64,000 nt of DNA. Origin: an uncultured Collinsella sp. (GTDB lineage: Bacteria > Actinomycetota > Coriobacteriia > Coriobacteriales > Coriobacteriaceae). The notes under the pieces are model-generated. The model worked only from the letters and a program-made list of their open reading frames with translations, was not told where the DNA came from and ran no database searches. The position numbers were made by a program, and so were the translations under genes. Location of the stretch: positions 1-64,000 of the forward strand of contig CAJLPX010000001.1 of the NCBI GenBank assembly GCA_905208635.1, given 5' to 3'. This document shows positions 45,111 to 54,496 of the stretch, one piece after another; within the stretch, counting starts at the first letter, position 1, and each line of letters begins with the position of its first letter.

Positions 45111-46514
45111 CTATTTGCAAGCCGAAAGTAGCTTACGCAGAATATCGGCGTTCATATAGACGGAAAAAGCCAGCGCAATTGCCAGGCATGCAATGGTGCT
45201 CAGAATGCCCGCGCCGTAGGCCGACAGATAATAGAAAACGAACACGCCCAGAACTGATGCCAAGATCAAAGCCTGCTCGCCTCGATCTTCGGCAAGCTTT
45301 GTAAACTTGGCGACTTTAATCCTACGGTACTCATTGACCACAACCATCGCCAAAAGCGTAGCAACCGATGCGCCATAAAGGCCAAAGTGCGGAATCATCA
45401 CGATGCACAGCACCGCGCAGAGGATAGCGGATACGACTGTGGTGGTTCCCATAATCCCGGTCTCCTTGTGTGCAGTGAAAATACCGCCGTAGAAGCCGGA
45501 AATATTGCTAAAGTACGTTGCCAGAAGCAAGATTGGGACATAGAGCAGGCCCTCTCCGAAAGACCCCTTAATCAGCACGCCGTAGACAACAGGCATGAGT
45601 GCCGACATGAGTAGCACGACGCTCATCATGAAACGTCGCAAAGCTCGGTACACAGAATTATAGAAAGCCGACTCGTCCTCATCGGAGATAAGGGCTCGAG
45701 CCGAGCTCTCCTTCCACGATTGATAGAAAAAGCCATATACCTGGTCCATGACACCGGGGAACTTGTACGACACGGCATACACACCGGCGGCGGAGGCCCC
45801 GAGCGTGTTCATGATAATGAGCCTGTCCAGCAGGTTATTGATAGTCCAGGAAACCTTGTTGGGGATGAGCGGAAATGAATACCGTAGAAGGTCGCGAGCG
45901 TAGGAAATGGAGAAGGTCGACGGATCGATATAGCGCCAGAGCTTCCGCATGACCATGAACACGAGGGCAACACCGCCCTGAGCAATGACCGTAGCAGAGA
46001 GCATGCCAACCACCCCCCAACGAAGAATGGCGATGAAGAGAACGTTGAGCAAGATGGTAAGGGCACTCGCGGTGAAGTTCATAACGGAGTAACCCACGGT
46101 ATCCCCGAAACCACGTAAGACAGCAGAAGCCATCTGCAGAAGCGCACCGGCAACAACAAGCCCCACAACCCAGCCAGCATTTTCGGGCTTAAAGAGCAGC
46201 CATACCAGAATCGCCAAGACCGTAAAGGATACACATCCGGCAAGAAGAACAACGCATGACGCCGTCACAGCTTTAGCCCGACCCTCGTCTGTACGACAGT
46301 CGATGAGAAATCGAAACAGCGCTTCGTCCATAAGCAGGGAAACGGCAGGGACGCAAAATAGGGCAATCGTGTTGATGTAGTCAACGGTGCCGTAATCTGC
46401 CGTGGAGAGGACGGAGGTATATAGAGGCAGAAGAAGAAACTGCACAAGCTTCGTCGCCATGCCGCCGACGGCAATAATTCCCGTATTTTTAATAAGTCGG
46501 CGTGTCTCCCCCAT
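45111..46514 (-). CDS. Oligosaccharide flippase (Wzx/MOP family)
   Basis: A polytopic membrane protein of 467 aa with about 12-14 hydrophobic segments that should flip the lipid-linked repeat unit across the membrane. The N terminus LIKNTGIIAVGGMATKLVQFLLLPLYTSVLSTADYGTVDYI is typical of polysaccharide biosynthesis proteins of the MOP superfamily. I use ATG 46514, which overlaps the upstream stop as TAATG; an upstream start in the open frame is less likely. Confidence 0.9.
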   Translation of the reverse strand: MGETRRLIKNTGIIAVGGMATKLVQFLLLPLYTSVLSTADYGTVDYINTIALFCVPAVSLLMDEALFRFLIDCRTDEGRAKAVTASCVVLLAGCVSFTVLAILVWLLFKPENAGWVVGLVVAGALLQMASAVLRGFGDTVGYSVMNFTASALTILLNVLFIAILRWGVVGMLSATVIAQGGVALVFMVMRKLWRYIDPSTFSISYARDLLRYSFPLIPNKVSWTINNLLDRLIIMNTLGASAAGVYAVSYKFPGVMDQVYGFFYQSWKESSARALISDEDESAFYNSVYRALRRFMMSVVLLMSALMPVVYGVLIKGSFGEGLLYVPILLLATYFSNISGFYGGIFTAHKETGIMGTTTVVSAILCAVLCIVMIPHFGLYGASVATLLAMVVVNEYRRIKVAKFTKLAEDRGEQALILASVLGVFVFYYLSAYGAGILSTIACLAIALAFSVYMNADILRKLLSACK

Positions 46515-47590
46515 TACGAAAGTGCCTTTCTCAGATATTGCCAAGAATGCTCCCGAAGGCCGCCAAGGGCCAAATCTACCTTGCCCCAGTCAACCGGAGC
46601 AATGCCATCGGCGCAAACCAAGGAGACGCAGCGCTCGCTGATCCCCAGGTTATACAGCAAATCCCTCATGCGCGCACCGCTTTTGTCAGTAGCGAAGACT
46701 CTGAAGGGCTTATGGAAAAGCACCGAAAACACAGTCGCATGAAAAGAGTTGGTCAGTACGAGTGAGGCATGAGCAATAAGCGAGATGAATTCGCGCGGCC
46801 CGATCCCGAATAGGTTGATCGAGTTAGGAATGGGTAGGTCCCTATCCGAAACATACGCGAATCGCACTCCCGAATCGAGCGCCATTCGACAGGCACTTTC
46901 GATAAGCTCAGAACAGTCACGCAGTAGATAAAGAAAAGCGTACTCTCCGTCAACGACTGCTTTAACGCTCATGTCCGCATAATCCGAAACACCAAGCAAC
47001 AGCGTGGGGTCTAAAACCACATCTATGGGTTTATCCACTAGCGGCTGAAATAAAGGAAGCGTTTCCTCCTCACGAACGGAAAGATAATCGAATTTGGACA
47101 GAAGAGACGCAACTTTTTCTTGATCGAAATTCTCGGGCTTGAAAGACGTGTGGGCGAGGCTAGGAGCATAGGCGATACGCCGTTTATCTCCCGCAAAAGA
47201 GAGAAAGAAGGGCTCGACCACACCGCGAGTGCAATCGAGATTCCAAATCTGATCACTACCGCAAATAAAGCAATCGAACTCAGCGGCTAATTCGGCCAAA
47301 GCACCTTCTTCATTAGATGAATAAGCCTTATCAGTTAGGGAGAAATAGTCATTTGCGAAAGAGTTAAACGCAGACCGCCTAGAGTGAAAAGATTTCCAGT
47401 GAGTTAGCGTTCTCAATAGCTTTCTCGGATGACGAACCTGAATTAAGCTGTATTGTTCGTAGTCTAATGCTCTGTAATTTATTATTCTGACTTTATGACC
47501 TTCATTTACAAGGGCAGTCCTCAAAGCATAAGCCTGAAGCGCTGATCCGAAATTCAACGCGCCATGGAAAGTAATAATACCGATATTCAT
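46514..47590 (-). CDS. Polysaccharide pyruvyl transferase family protein
   Basis: A 358-aa GT-B-like enzyme expected to add ketal-linked pyruvate to the polysaccharide. MNIGIITFHGALNFGSALQAYALRTAL and FICGSDQIWNLD are signature regions; VLTNSFHATVFSVLFHKPF near residue 280 has the conserved SFHA motif. It is coupled to the flippase by TAATG. AT-richer than the loaP end of the locus. Confidence 0.92.
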   Translation of the reverse strand: MNIGIITFHGALNFGSALQAYALRTALVNEGHKVRIINYRALDYEQYSLIQVRHPRKLLRTLTHWKSFHSRRSAFNSFANDYFSLTDKAYSSNEEGALAELAAEFDCFICGSDQIWNLDCTRGVVEPFFLSFAGDKRRIAYAPSLAHTSFKPENFDQEKVASLLSKFDYLSVREEETLPLFQPLVDKPIDVVLDPTLLLGVSDYADMSVKAVVDGEYAFLYLLRDCSELIESACRMALDSGVRFAYVSDRDLPIPNSINLFGIGPREFISLIAHASLVLTNSFHATVFSVLFHKPFRVFATDKSGARMRDLLYNLGISERCVSLVCADGIAPVDWGKVDLALGGLREHSWQYLRKALS

Positions 47591-47636
47591 CTTCCAACCG
47601 TTCTTTAATTACTTCCTCGCTCTTGGTTAACGAGGT

Positions 47637-48623
47637 TTAATTATTTTTCATTAAAACAGAGGAGCCTAGACTGACTTTCTTGAACTTGCCAGTAAGACAG
47701 GCAAGCAAATTAAAAATCACAGGGAAATATACTGCTAGATAATACTTAACCTTAAGGCCTGCCTTGAGTAACTTGGCATAATGTCTATAACTAACTAGAC
47801 GTTTTCTCACGATGCGATAGCCATCATCGTCATAAACGCCATGACGAGCAAGCAGCGAGAGAACACCCAGGGAATGACTGGCAAATAGTTCAAACGCCGG
47901 CATAACACGCCCCATAGATTCTTCGTTGTCTAGTATGGCGGCATTAACTGCCGTCGCTTCTACGTATTTTGACACAGCTGCAGAGTTGACAGCTGAATCC
48001 GAGCGAGTAATCAAATACCGATATAAAGGCTTATCAATAACAGCAATATCTCCAGCCGCGATCCACCAGAGTCTATATAAGAAATCCCTATCTTCAAGCA
48101 AAGATAACGACGTATCAAACCTCGTCGAACCAATCACGTCTCTCCTAATTACATGAGCATAGGGATAAAGAAGGTCGCCACATTGCAATGGACCAAGAGA
48201 CTTATCTTTGCTTACGACGGGTGCTGGAATTTGACCAAGAACGTTACCGCTCTCGTCAACTTGATCAACAGGGAAAACAAGCATACTGGCACGCGTTGAA
48301 GCAATGCAGTTTACTAACAATCGTACTGAATCGGATAAAACCGTATCATCGCTGTCGCAGAACCAAATATATTCGCCGTGAGATAATTCAATGCCAGCAT
48401 TTCGCGCAGCCGAAACACCGGAGTTCTTCTGATGAAGGGCTATAACTCTCTCATCTGCCGATGCATAGTCATCGCAAACGGCAGCAGAGCCGTCAGTCGA
48501 TCCATCATCGATTAAAATCAACTCAAAAATGGTGCTATTCTGCTCAAGGATAGAGTCTATGCATTTCGGCAAATACTCTTTTGTATTGTAAACGGGGACA
48601 ATAATAGAAATTAGAGGCATCAT
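47637..48623 (-). CDS. Glycosyltransferase family 2
   Basis: A 328-aa GT-A enzyme. ISIIVPVYNTKEYLPKCIDSILEQ, LILIDDGSTDGSAAVCDDYA and YIWFCDSDD (DXD metal site) are the GT2 core; the C-terminal half has LLEDRDFLYRLWWIAAG, a likely acceptor-side ED motif. It starts as TAATG over the upstream stop. The donor sugar cannot be inferred. AT-rich. Confidence 0.9.
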   Translation of the reverse strand: MMPLISIIVPVYNTKEYLPKCIDSILEQNSTIFELILIDDGSTDGSAAVCDDYASADERVIALHQKNSGVSAARNAGIELSHGEYIWFCDSDDTVLSDSVRLLVNCIASTRASMLVFPVDQVDESGNVLGQIPAPVVSKDKSLGPLQCGDLLYPYAHVIRRDVIGSTRFDTSLSLLEDRDFLYRLWWIAAGDIAVIDKPLYRYLITRSDSAVNSAAVSKYVEATAVNAAILDNEESMGRVMPAFELFASHSLGVLSLLARHGVYDDDGYRIVRKRLVSYRHYAKLLKAGLKVKYYLAVYFPVIFNLLACLTGKFKKVSLGSSVLMKNN

Positions 48624-49615
48624 TACTTTAAAACCTCCACCAAATGAACGATGAAGCTAGCCAAACTTCTCCAGTTATGCTCCAGAGCGATGGCTAACAA
48701 ACGATTATCAAATCTCAGTCTCTCCCTACGAGCGCGTGAAAAAACATATTCTTGTGACATGGCCGCAGATATTGATGAGAAATTGGCCTCTTTTTCACGA
48801 TCATCCGAGTCAGAAAGCTCACTAAGCTTCAGAACATAGAAATACTGATTCGTTTCACCCAAAATAGCCATGGAACGACAAGCATCGCCCCATCTAGCGG
48901 CATACTCAGCAAGCCTACGATTGACCTGTACAATATCCTCTAGCTGAGAAGACTTGTAACATGCTGTACTTGCGGATTCATTAGGACGATAGTAGTAGAG
49001 AACGTCGTCGAGCTGAGCAAGAGAGGCGCAGGAATCGACAATCGGGAGCAGCTGAAGTAAATCCTCGCCGTGCATAAGGCCTTTATACGCCCCATATGTT
49101 GCATCAAGATCTATGCAGCTAAGCCGAATGGCTTTGCCACACAGATTATTAAAGCGACCCTTGCAGACAAATTCCTTTACCAGCTCAAACTGAGCCCCAT
49201 TGTATAAACCCTCAGGCAATTTATCACGGTTAAACCCATTGCCACTAAAATCCTTCTCACGGCTAAACAAAAAGGAAACAATGTCAGCATCGGTTTTTTT
49301 GATGGCTTTATCTAAAATTTCAAGTGCATCGTAACGAAGGCAGTCGTCCGCATCAAGAAAAACAACGTATTCACCTTTAGCATGTAGAAGCCCTCTTCGT
49401 CTTGCAAGAAGAAGACCCTGATTTTCTCCGGTCAGAACAGTGGCGTTATTTGCTCTCAAAGCGAAGTCTTCAACAAGCGATAGCGTCGAATCAGTCGACC
49501 CATCATCTATAAGGATAACCTCATAATTATCAAAAGACTGAAGGGACACAGAAGAAAGGCATTCGCTAAGGTAACGCTCGGCATTATATGCAGGAATGAT
49601 AATAGAAAAACGCAT
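48623..49615 (-). CDS. Glycosyltransferase family 2
   Basis: A 330-aa GT-A enzyme: FSIIIPAYNAERYLSECLSSV, EVILIDDGSTDSTLSLVEDF, and YVVFLDADDCLRYDAL (DXD). LMHGEDLLQLLPIVDSC supplies the usual ED motif in the C-terminal half. Coupled by TAATG to the polymerase gene upstream and to the next GT2 downstream. AT-rich, consistent with exchange of this serotype-type region. Confidence 0.9.
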   Translation of the reverse strand: MRFSIIIPAYNAERYLSECLSSVSLQSFDNYEVILIDDGSTDSTLSLVEDFALRANNATVLTGENQGLLLARRRGLLHAKGEYVVFLDADDCLRYDALEILDKAIKKTDADIVSFLFSREKDFSGNGFNRDKLPEGLYNGAQFELVKEFVCKGRFNNLCGKAIRLSCIDLDATYGAYKGLMHGEDLLQLLPIVDSCASLAQLDDVLYYYRPNESASTACYKSSQLEDIVQVNRRLAEYAARWGDACRSMAILGETNQYFYVLKLSELSDSDDREKEANFSSISAAMSQEYVFSRARRERLRFDNRLLAIALEHNWRSLASFIVHLVEVLK

Positions 49616-50727
49616 TAGTTAATTCCCAATAAGATTGAGGTGTATGGATATACTTCGTTACCGCCGTTGATCACAATCGTTTGAATAAAGTAAGCAATAA
49701 GTAAACAAATCAGAAGTAATGCGCTAAAAGGAATATTCCCTTCGTCTTCTTTTGCAAGCTCTGATCCAAAAAGCGGAAAGAACGAAATTAGATAATAAGA
49801 GAAACGCATAAGGCTATCAGCAATAATATTCAGCTGCATCGCCAAGACGCCAACAATCGAAATAATTGCAAATATAGATTCAAAACCGACCGACTTCGCT
49901 TTATTCAAGCGTGATCTCCGATTAAATAAATATATCAAAATAGTTCCACAAAGTAACACCAATGAGGAGTAGTTAAGCCTCGTGCCAGAAGCATTGACCT
50001 GATAAGAGTAAGAGTCTTTGAGACTCGAGAAAAGCATAATCAAGCGATTTCCAAAGACAAACGCGGAACCAAAAATTAATGCCACAGCTAAAAAAACAGC
50101 GAACCCCTGAGCTTTTCCAAAGAAGGCAGCCTTACCACCAATCGAACGAACTGATTGAACAGCTGGCCAATAAAATAGTGCAACAACTGCAGTTTGATGA
50201 AACAGAATTGCAGATGCCATCACAACCGAAAGAAATACCAAAGGCTTCCTTTTTTCAATAAATATAAATGCCGGAACGCAAAGCGCCACGGCAATCATTT
50301 GCTTCATAGCGTTAAGTGAAATTGGAAACAGCAGAAGCATATATACGGCAACAGCAGCCCAAGAGGAATCCGGATACATTTTTTTTGCAAAGCAACATAT
50401 CGGAAAAACGGTAAACGCTTGGATTAATCCTAAATAAATCTCAAATGTTCCCAACTTGGCAATAAACCAACTGAGCAAATTAAAGCCAAATGCCGAAAGC
50501 GACGAATATTCAGCCAAGAATGATCCCAGACTAGCATTCTTGGCGCTATAAAATGTCCAATAGGCATAGGTCATTACATCGGTTCCAACGGATGTATCTC
50601 GAACTGCCGCAAATAAGCAGGGAACGAGCAATGCGGCGACAAATAAACCAATTGAAAGGCAACCGCGTGAACGATCTGATAGAAAGGCTAGTATTACCGG
50701 TAATCCTAAAATAGCGAAGTAAATCAT
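49615..50727 (-). CDS. EpsG-like polysaccharide polymerase (Wzy)
   Basis: A 370-aa membrane protein with about 10-12 hydrophobic segments. Position and topology fit EpsG/Wzy polymerases that join repeat units outside the membrane. The segment DTSVGTDVMTYAYWTFY resembles the EpsG periplasmic motif (RD...GTDT..Y), and MKQMIAVALCVPAFIFIEKRK the next conserved segment. The start at 50727 is set by the ATGA overlap with the upstream stop; the open frame extends 21 codons more. Confidence 0.82.
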   Translation of the reverse strand: MIYFAILGLPVILAFLSDRSRGCLSIGLFVAALLVPCLFAAVRDTSVGTDVMTYAYWTFYSAKNASLGSFLAEYSSLSAFGFNLLSWFIAKLGTFEIYLGLIQAFTVFPICCFAKKMYPDSSWAAVAVYMLLLFPISLNAMKQMIAVALCVPAFIFIEKRKPLVFLSVVMASAILFHQTAVVALFYWPAVQSVRSIGGKAAFFGKAQGFAVFLAVALIFGSAFVFGNRLIMLFSSLKDSYSYQVNASGTRLNYSSLVLLCGTILIYLFNRRSRLNKAKSVGFESIFAIISIVGVLAMQLNIIADSLMRFSYYLISFFPLFGSELAKEDEGNIPFSALLLICLLIAYFIQTIVINGGNEVYPYTSILLGIN

Positions 50728-51737
50728 TGCATCAGCCCCACGAAACGGCAAATTGAGCAAAAGAACGTAAAGGGAATTCGTCCCAAGCATGAAATGGCTG
50801 CGGCAAAACGCTCGCGCTTACGAGCAAAGGGATCTAAAAGAACTGTGGTTCGATGTCTTTTGATTACATTCCACAGCTTTTCGGAGTCAACGGAATTTGT
50901 GTCAGCTTCACTTGTGGAAAAATGGTTATTAGCCTGCGCGAACACCATCCTGCAAACAGAGAAACAACGAGAGGCCGCAGCTGCTTTTAAATCGGGATAC
51001 CAATTGCTTATGTCTCGATACAACTGATCAACGATACTAAGTGCAGAATGTCCCTTAATATGCTTATATTCCTGTCGAATAATGCTATCGCCCCTCATGC
51101 GATATGCATATAACTCACGGCAATCAACAACTGCTACAGAATCGACCTTATGAATAATTTTATAAATGCTGGCAAGATCCTCGTAATAAAGCCCTTTAGG
51201 GAAAGGATCTATGCCCAGTGGCACCTTTGCGTAAAGGCGCCACTGGGCACCGGTATCCAGCGCCTGATATAACATCAGACGCTGGACATCGGGCGAAGGC
51301 AGTGCCTTCGCAGGCGCTACGGGATCAAGAGAATCCACCAAAGGGCAAGCATCACCATCATTGAACGACTTACCAAATGGAATGGCAGATATCTGACATC
51401 CCGTATCGCAGCAGGCATTTAAAAGAGCTTCAATAAAAACAGGAGAAATGTAGTCGTCGCTATCAACAAAAGAAATCCAATCGCCCCGAGCAATACGCAG
51501 TCCTGCATTGCGGGCATCAGAAAGCCCACCGTTTTCCTTATGCAAAACGGTGGTGCGGTCATCTTTCGTAGCAAGAACGTCACAAAGCTCGCCAGATCCA
51601 TCGGTCGATCCGTCATCGACAAGAATAATCTCAATGTTACGATAGCTTTGTCGACAAATGCTATCAAAACACTCTTGCAGATAAGACTTAACGTTATATA
51701 CCGGTACAATCACCGATACCAAGTTGCTGTTAGCCAT
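50724..51737 (-). CDS. Glycosyltransferase family 2
   Basis: A 337-aa GT-A enzyme. VSVIVPVYNVKSYLQECFDSICRQ, EIILVDDGSTDGSGELCD and WISFVDSDDYISPVFIEAL (DXD) form the catalytic core; FPKGLYYEDLASIYKIIH supplies the ED motif. It directly abuts the GT4 gene stop and overlaps the polymerase start by 4 nt. A long hydrophilic C terminus ends with a short hydrophobic patch (ISCLGRIPFTFFCSI). Confidence 0.9.
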   Translation of the reverse strand: MANSNLVSVIVPVYNVKSYLQECFDSICRQSYRNIEIILVDDGSTDGSGELCDVLATKDDRTTVLHKENGGLSDARNAGLRIARGDWISFVDSDDYISPVFIEALLNACCDTGCQISAIPFGKSFNDGDACPLVDSLDPVAPAKALPSPDVQRLMLYQALDTGAQWRLYAKVPLGIDPFPKGLYYEDLASIYKIIHKVDSVAVVDCRELYAYRMRGDSIIRQEYKHIKGHSALSIVDQLYRDISNWYPDLKAAAASRCFSVCRMVFAQANNHFSTSEADTNSVDSEKLWNVIKRHRTTVLLDPFARKRERFAAAISCLGRIPFTFFCSICRFVGLMQ

Positions 51738-52844
51738 CTAATTCCTTGAGTAGAGATCTAGGTATTTACGAGTCAGTCGCTTGCCCTGTGTGTCAATGTC
51801 GTAATCGGCGAAAAGCTCGCTTGAGATAGAAGAGCGACTCTCATACGAGCATGGCGAGAGCGAATTTATTACATCGGCCCACACTGCAGGGTTGTTAATC
51901 GGCAGGAATTTGCACTCCCCCGTTACGTCTACTTCGCGCGTAATCGCATCACTCAGCAGACAAGGCAGGCCAGACACCTGTGCCTCGACGCCGACGAGGC
52001 CCAGGCCTTCGTAAAGGCTTGGCAGAACGAACGCATCAAACGCCTGGTACAAGCGATTGACATCGCTTCTCTGCCCCAAAAACTCAACGCGATCGGTAAG
52101 ACCGCGTTCGTCCACCAAGGCCTTTACGGAGGCCCCGGCTTCGCCGGTACCGACAAGCAGCAGGACAGCATCGTCGCGGCGCTTTGCGACCTCAGCAAAA
52201 ACGTCAATCAAAAACGCATGGTTCTTCTGGGCAGTAAAGCGCCCCACATGTCCAATGGCAAACTGGTTGCCGACGAGGCCCAGGTCGGCTCGCGCTTGCG
52301 CGCGAGCCTCAGCATTGAAACGGAAGCGATCCAAATCAATTGCGTTGTATACGACCTCAAAGTGCGCAGCTTTACCAAAAAGCCATTCACCGGCGAATTG
52401 ACTGCATGCAAATCGGTGTGTCGGATACCGATTCGATTGCGTTTTCAGCACGGCCTTCAGGGCATTCTTGACATACTCCCCCTTACCGCTCGTAGAATGG
52501 CTATGGGCGATACGCACGGGGACGCCCGCCTTCTTCGCGGCACGAAGCGGAAAGACCGAAAGCGCGTTGATGTGACTGTGGACAATCTTCCAGCCCTCTT
52601 GCTTAAAGAGACGCTGAAGCTCTCGCTGGTATTCAGCTACATGCTGATAAGGCGGAATCTCAAAGACCCTGCCACCGAGCGATTCAATCTCGTCACGGGG
52701 AACAAGCGTAGAATCGGAATCAACAAGAAAGTCAAACTGCACTTTACCGCGATCGATGTGGCGATAGTAATTCATAACGACAGCTTCGACGCCGCCGCCA
52801 ACCATCTTGCCAACAACCTGAGCCACCCTAACCGGTTCAGTCAT
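51738..52844 (-). CDS. Glycosyltransferase family 4 (EpsF-like)
   Basis: A 368-aa GT-B enzyme. The N-terminal half has MVGGGVEAVVMNYYRHIDR and VHSHINALSVFPLRAAKKAGV; the C-terminal half has IGHVGRFTAQKNHAFLIDVF, LLLVGTGEAGASVKALV and the E-x7-E region LPSLYEGLGLVGVEAQVSGLP. It abuts the sugar transferase stop. GC-rich, unlike the following glycosyltransferases, so it belongs to the conserved end of the locus. Confidence 0.92.
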   Translation of the reverse strand: MTEPVRVAQVVGKMVGGGVEAVVMNYYRHIDRGKVQFDFLVDSDSTLVPRDEIESLGGRVFEIPPYQHVAEYQRELQRLFKQEGWKIVHSHINALSVFPLRAAKKAGVPVRIAHSHSTSGKGEYVKNALKAVLKTQSNRYPTHRFACSQFAGEWLFGKAAHFEVVYNAIDLDRFRFNAEARAQARADLGLVGNQFAIGHVGRFTAQKNHAFLIDVFAEVAKRRDDAVLLLVGTGEAGASVKALVDERGLTDRVEFLGQRSDVNRLYQAFDAFVLPSLYEGLGLVGVEAQVSGLPCLLSDAITREVDVTGECKFLPINNPAVWADVINSLSPCSYESRSSISSELFADYDIDTQGKRLTRKYLDLYSRN

Positions 52845-53672
52845 TTAGCAAGCACCTCCACCGGTAAAGACCTCAACGACCGTGAGGAGAACAATCTTCA
52901 GGTCCGTGATTGGGCCGCGTTTGGCGATGTACTCCAGGTCGCGGCGGACCATGCCGTCGAAGTCGGTGTCGTTGCGGTCCGTCACCTGCCACCAGCCGGT
53001 GATCCCGGGCTTCACGGCCAGGCGCTGCAGGTCGAATTCTGTGTACTCGGCCACCTCATTCGGCAGCGGCGGGCGCGGGCCCACCACGGACATCTGACCC
53101 AGGAACACGTTCAGGAACTGCGGGAACTCGTCAATGGAGTGCTTGCGGATGAACTTACCGATCGTGGTGACGCGCGGGTCATCCTTCATCTTGAACATGG
53201 CGCCGGCAATCTCGTTCTGCCCCTTGAGCTCAGCGAGGCGCTCGTCGGCGTCTTTGTACATGCTGCGGAACTTCCACATGCGGAAGGTGGACAGGCTGCC
53301 GTCGCGGTGGGTCTGGCCCACGCGGATCTGGCTGTAGAACGGGTTGCCCTCGCTCTCCAGGCGGATGGCCGCGGCGAGCACCAGGCTCGGCACGGCGATG
53401 ACGGCCAGCACGCAGCCGCTGAAAACGATGTCGAACGCGCGCTTGACGGCCCGATAGGCCAGACGCGAGTTGTCCCAGTCCATGATGGATTGCACGGCCT
53501 TGTAGCGACCGGCGCCCTCACGCCGGCGCATGGCCTGAGCAATCAGCGCCGCGCCCGCAGGCGCATTGCTCTCTGTCACTTCTTCATTAGCAGTCACGAT
53601 AAAACTTACGTCCCTGTCCCCAGGAACCCCCCCCCGTCCATGAATCAAAATGCGAACGAATTGCCGGTGCAA
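52845..53672 (-). CDS. Initiating sugar transferase (undecaprenyl-phosphate sugar phosphotransferase)
   Basis: Transfers the first sugar-phosphate to undecaprenyl phosphate. One membrane segment (FDIVFSGCVLAVIAVPSLVLAAAI) precedes the catalytic domain with MWKFRSMYKDADERL, DDPRVTTIGKFIRKHSIDEFPQFLNV, MSVVGPRPPLPNEV and KPGITGWWQVTDRN. The start is uncertain: TTG 53672 lies 8 nt after the loaP stop with GGGAG close by; GTG 53597 is an alternative without a clear ribosome site. A G9 tract (53627-53635) lies between these two starts. ATG 53641 would enter this frame only if the tract had 10 or 7 G. First enzyme of the locus after loaP. Confidence 0.9.
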   Translation of the reverse strand: MHRQFVRILIHGRGGVPGDRDVSFIVTANEEVTESNAPAGAALIAQAMRRREGAGRYKAVQSIMDWDNSRLAYRAVKRAFDIVFSGCVLAVIAVPSLVLAAAIRLESEGNPFYSQIRVGQTHRDGSLSTFRMWKFRSMYKDADERLAELKGQNEIAGAMFKMKDDPRVTTIGKFIRKHSIDEFPQFLNVFLGQMSVVGPRPPLPNEVAEYTEFDLQRLAVKPGITGWWQVTDRNDTDFDGMVRRDLEYIAKRGPITDLKIVLLTVVEVFTGGGAC

Positions 53673-53680
53673 CGTCTCCC

Positions 53681-54271
53681 TTACGTTTTGCTCGGCACGT
53701 CGAGCGGAAGTAACTCCCTGAATGTGGAGTCACCCTCGCCCACGTCTACCAGGCACCAGCGTTTATGGCGGTCGATCTTTTTAACGCGGGCCTCTTGCCC
53801 CACCAAGGGGCCCTGCTCTATGTGCAACACGCCGTCTTCTATGCGGGCGACGCTGTTGCGCACCACGCCGTCGTCGTCCAGCACGCTGCGGTACCAGTCC
53901 TGCGCATCGTCCGGCATAGGCGTGTACGCCCGCTCCCTACAACCGGCGATGCGACAGCCAAAGCTCAACTGGGCCAGGGCCCTATCGAGCGCGGCAGCAT
54001 CGTGCGTGGCGACGAAGAAATATTCCTTGTACATGGGTTTGGTTTGGAGCGACCAGGCGCCGTCTCGCTTAAACCAGAACTCCTTTTGCATCACAAAAGC
54101 GTCCTGCATCAGCTCGTGCGGGATAATGCAGCGGACCTTTTCGCAGGTCTCGCGCTCTTTACCGTTGAGGGTGTGGACCAGATACCAGCGGACGCGGCCG
54201 TGCTGGCTGTTGGTAGTGGCGCTGTTGAATGCGCCCGGCAGCTGCTCTTGGCGCCGTGCCGTCTGTTCCAT
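53681..54271 (-). CDS. loaP: LoaP-like NusG paralogue (processive antiterminator)
   Basis: A 196-aa specialised NusG. An N-terminal NGN domain (RVRWYLVHTLNGKERETCEKVRCIIP, YKEYFFVATHDAAALDRAL) is followed by a KOW domain (EQGPLVGQEARVKKIDRHKRWCLVDV). LoaP proteins bind the transcribing polymerase at a leader hairpin and let it read through long polysaccharide operons. ATG 54271 has GGGGGG seven nt upstream. First gene of the EPS operon, 8-9 nt before the sugar transferase, which fits regulation in cis. Confidence 0.88.
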   Translation of the reverse strand: MEQTARRQEQLPGAFNSATTNSQHGRVRWYLVHTLNGKERETCEKVRCIIPHELMQDAFVMQKEFWFKRDGAWSLQTKPMYKEYFFVATHDAAALDRALAQLSFGCRIAGCRERAYTPMPDDAQDWYRSVLDDDGVVRNSVARIEDGVLHIEQGPLVGQEARVKKIDRHKRWCLVDVGEGDSTFRELLPLDVPSKT

Positions 54272-54357
54272 GTTCTCGCCCCCCCTTTGGCTTTGCGATG
54301 CACGCAAATGCAGGGGCGTTTAGAACAGGCTTCTCGCTCGCAGCTAGGCGCAGTCGC

Positions 54358-54488
54358 AAAAGTACAGGTTTTTGCATCTTTCGACAGACGACATTATACG
54401 AGCAATTAATCAGCGTTTGCCCAGATTACGCAAAATGTACTGTTAGTAGGTACATCTCCATACCCCTCTACAAAAACCTGTACCTTTT
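54358..54488 (-). promoter_or_regulatory. loaP promoter region with repeated GTAC-centred sites
   Basis: The -10 TATAAT lies at 54398-54393 on the minus strand, with no good -35. It is flanked by inverted copies: AAAAGTACAGGTTTTTG (54358-54374, inside the leader) and CAAAAACCTGTACCTTTTT (54471-54489). A third pair, ATGTAC / GTACAT (54435-54455), lies just upstream of the -10. The arrangement suggests a dimeric activator or looping repressor. Confidence 0.5.
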
Positions 54489-54496
54489 TGTGCAAC

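Noticed and set aside
52218..54323. 701-codon plus-strand ORF opposite the exopolysaccharide genes
   Set aside because: It runs antisense to sugar transferase, GT4 and LoaP genes that all have clear motifs; its own product has none.
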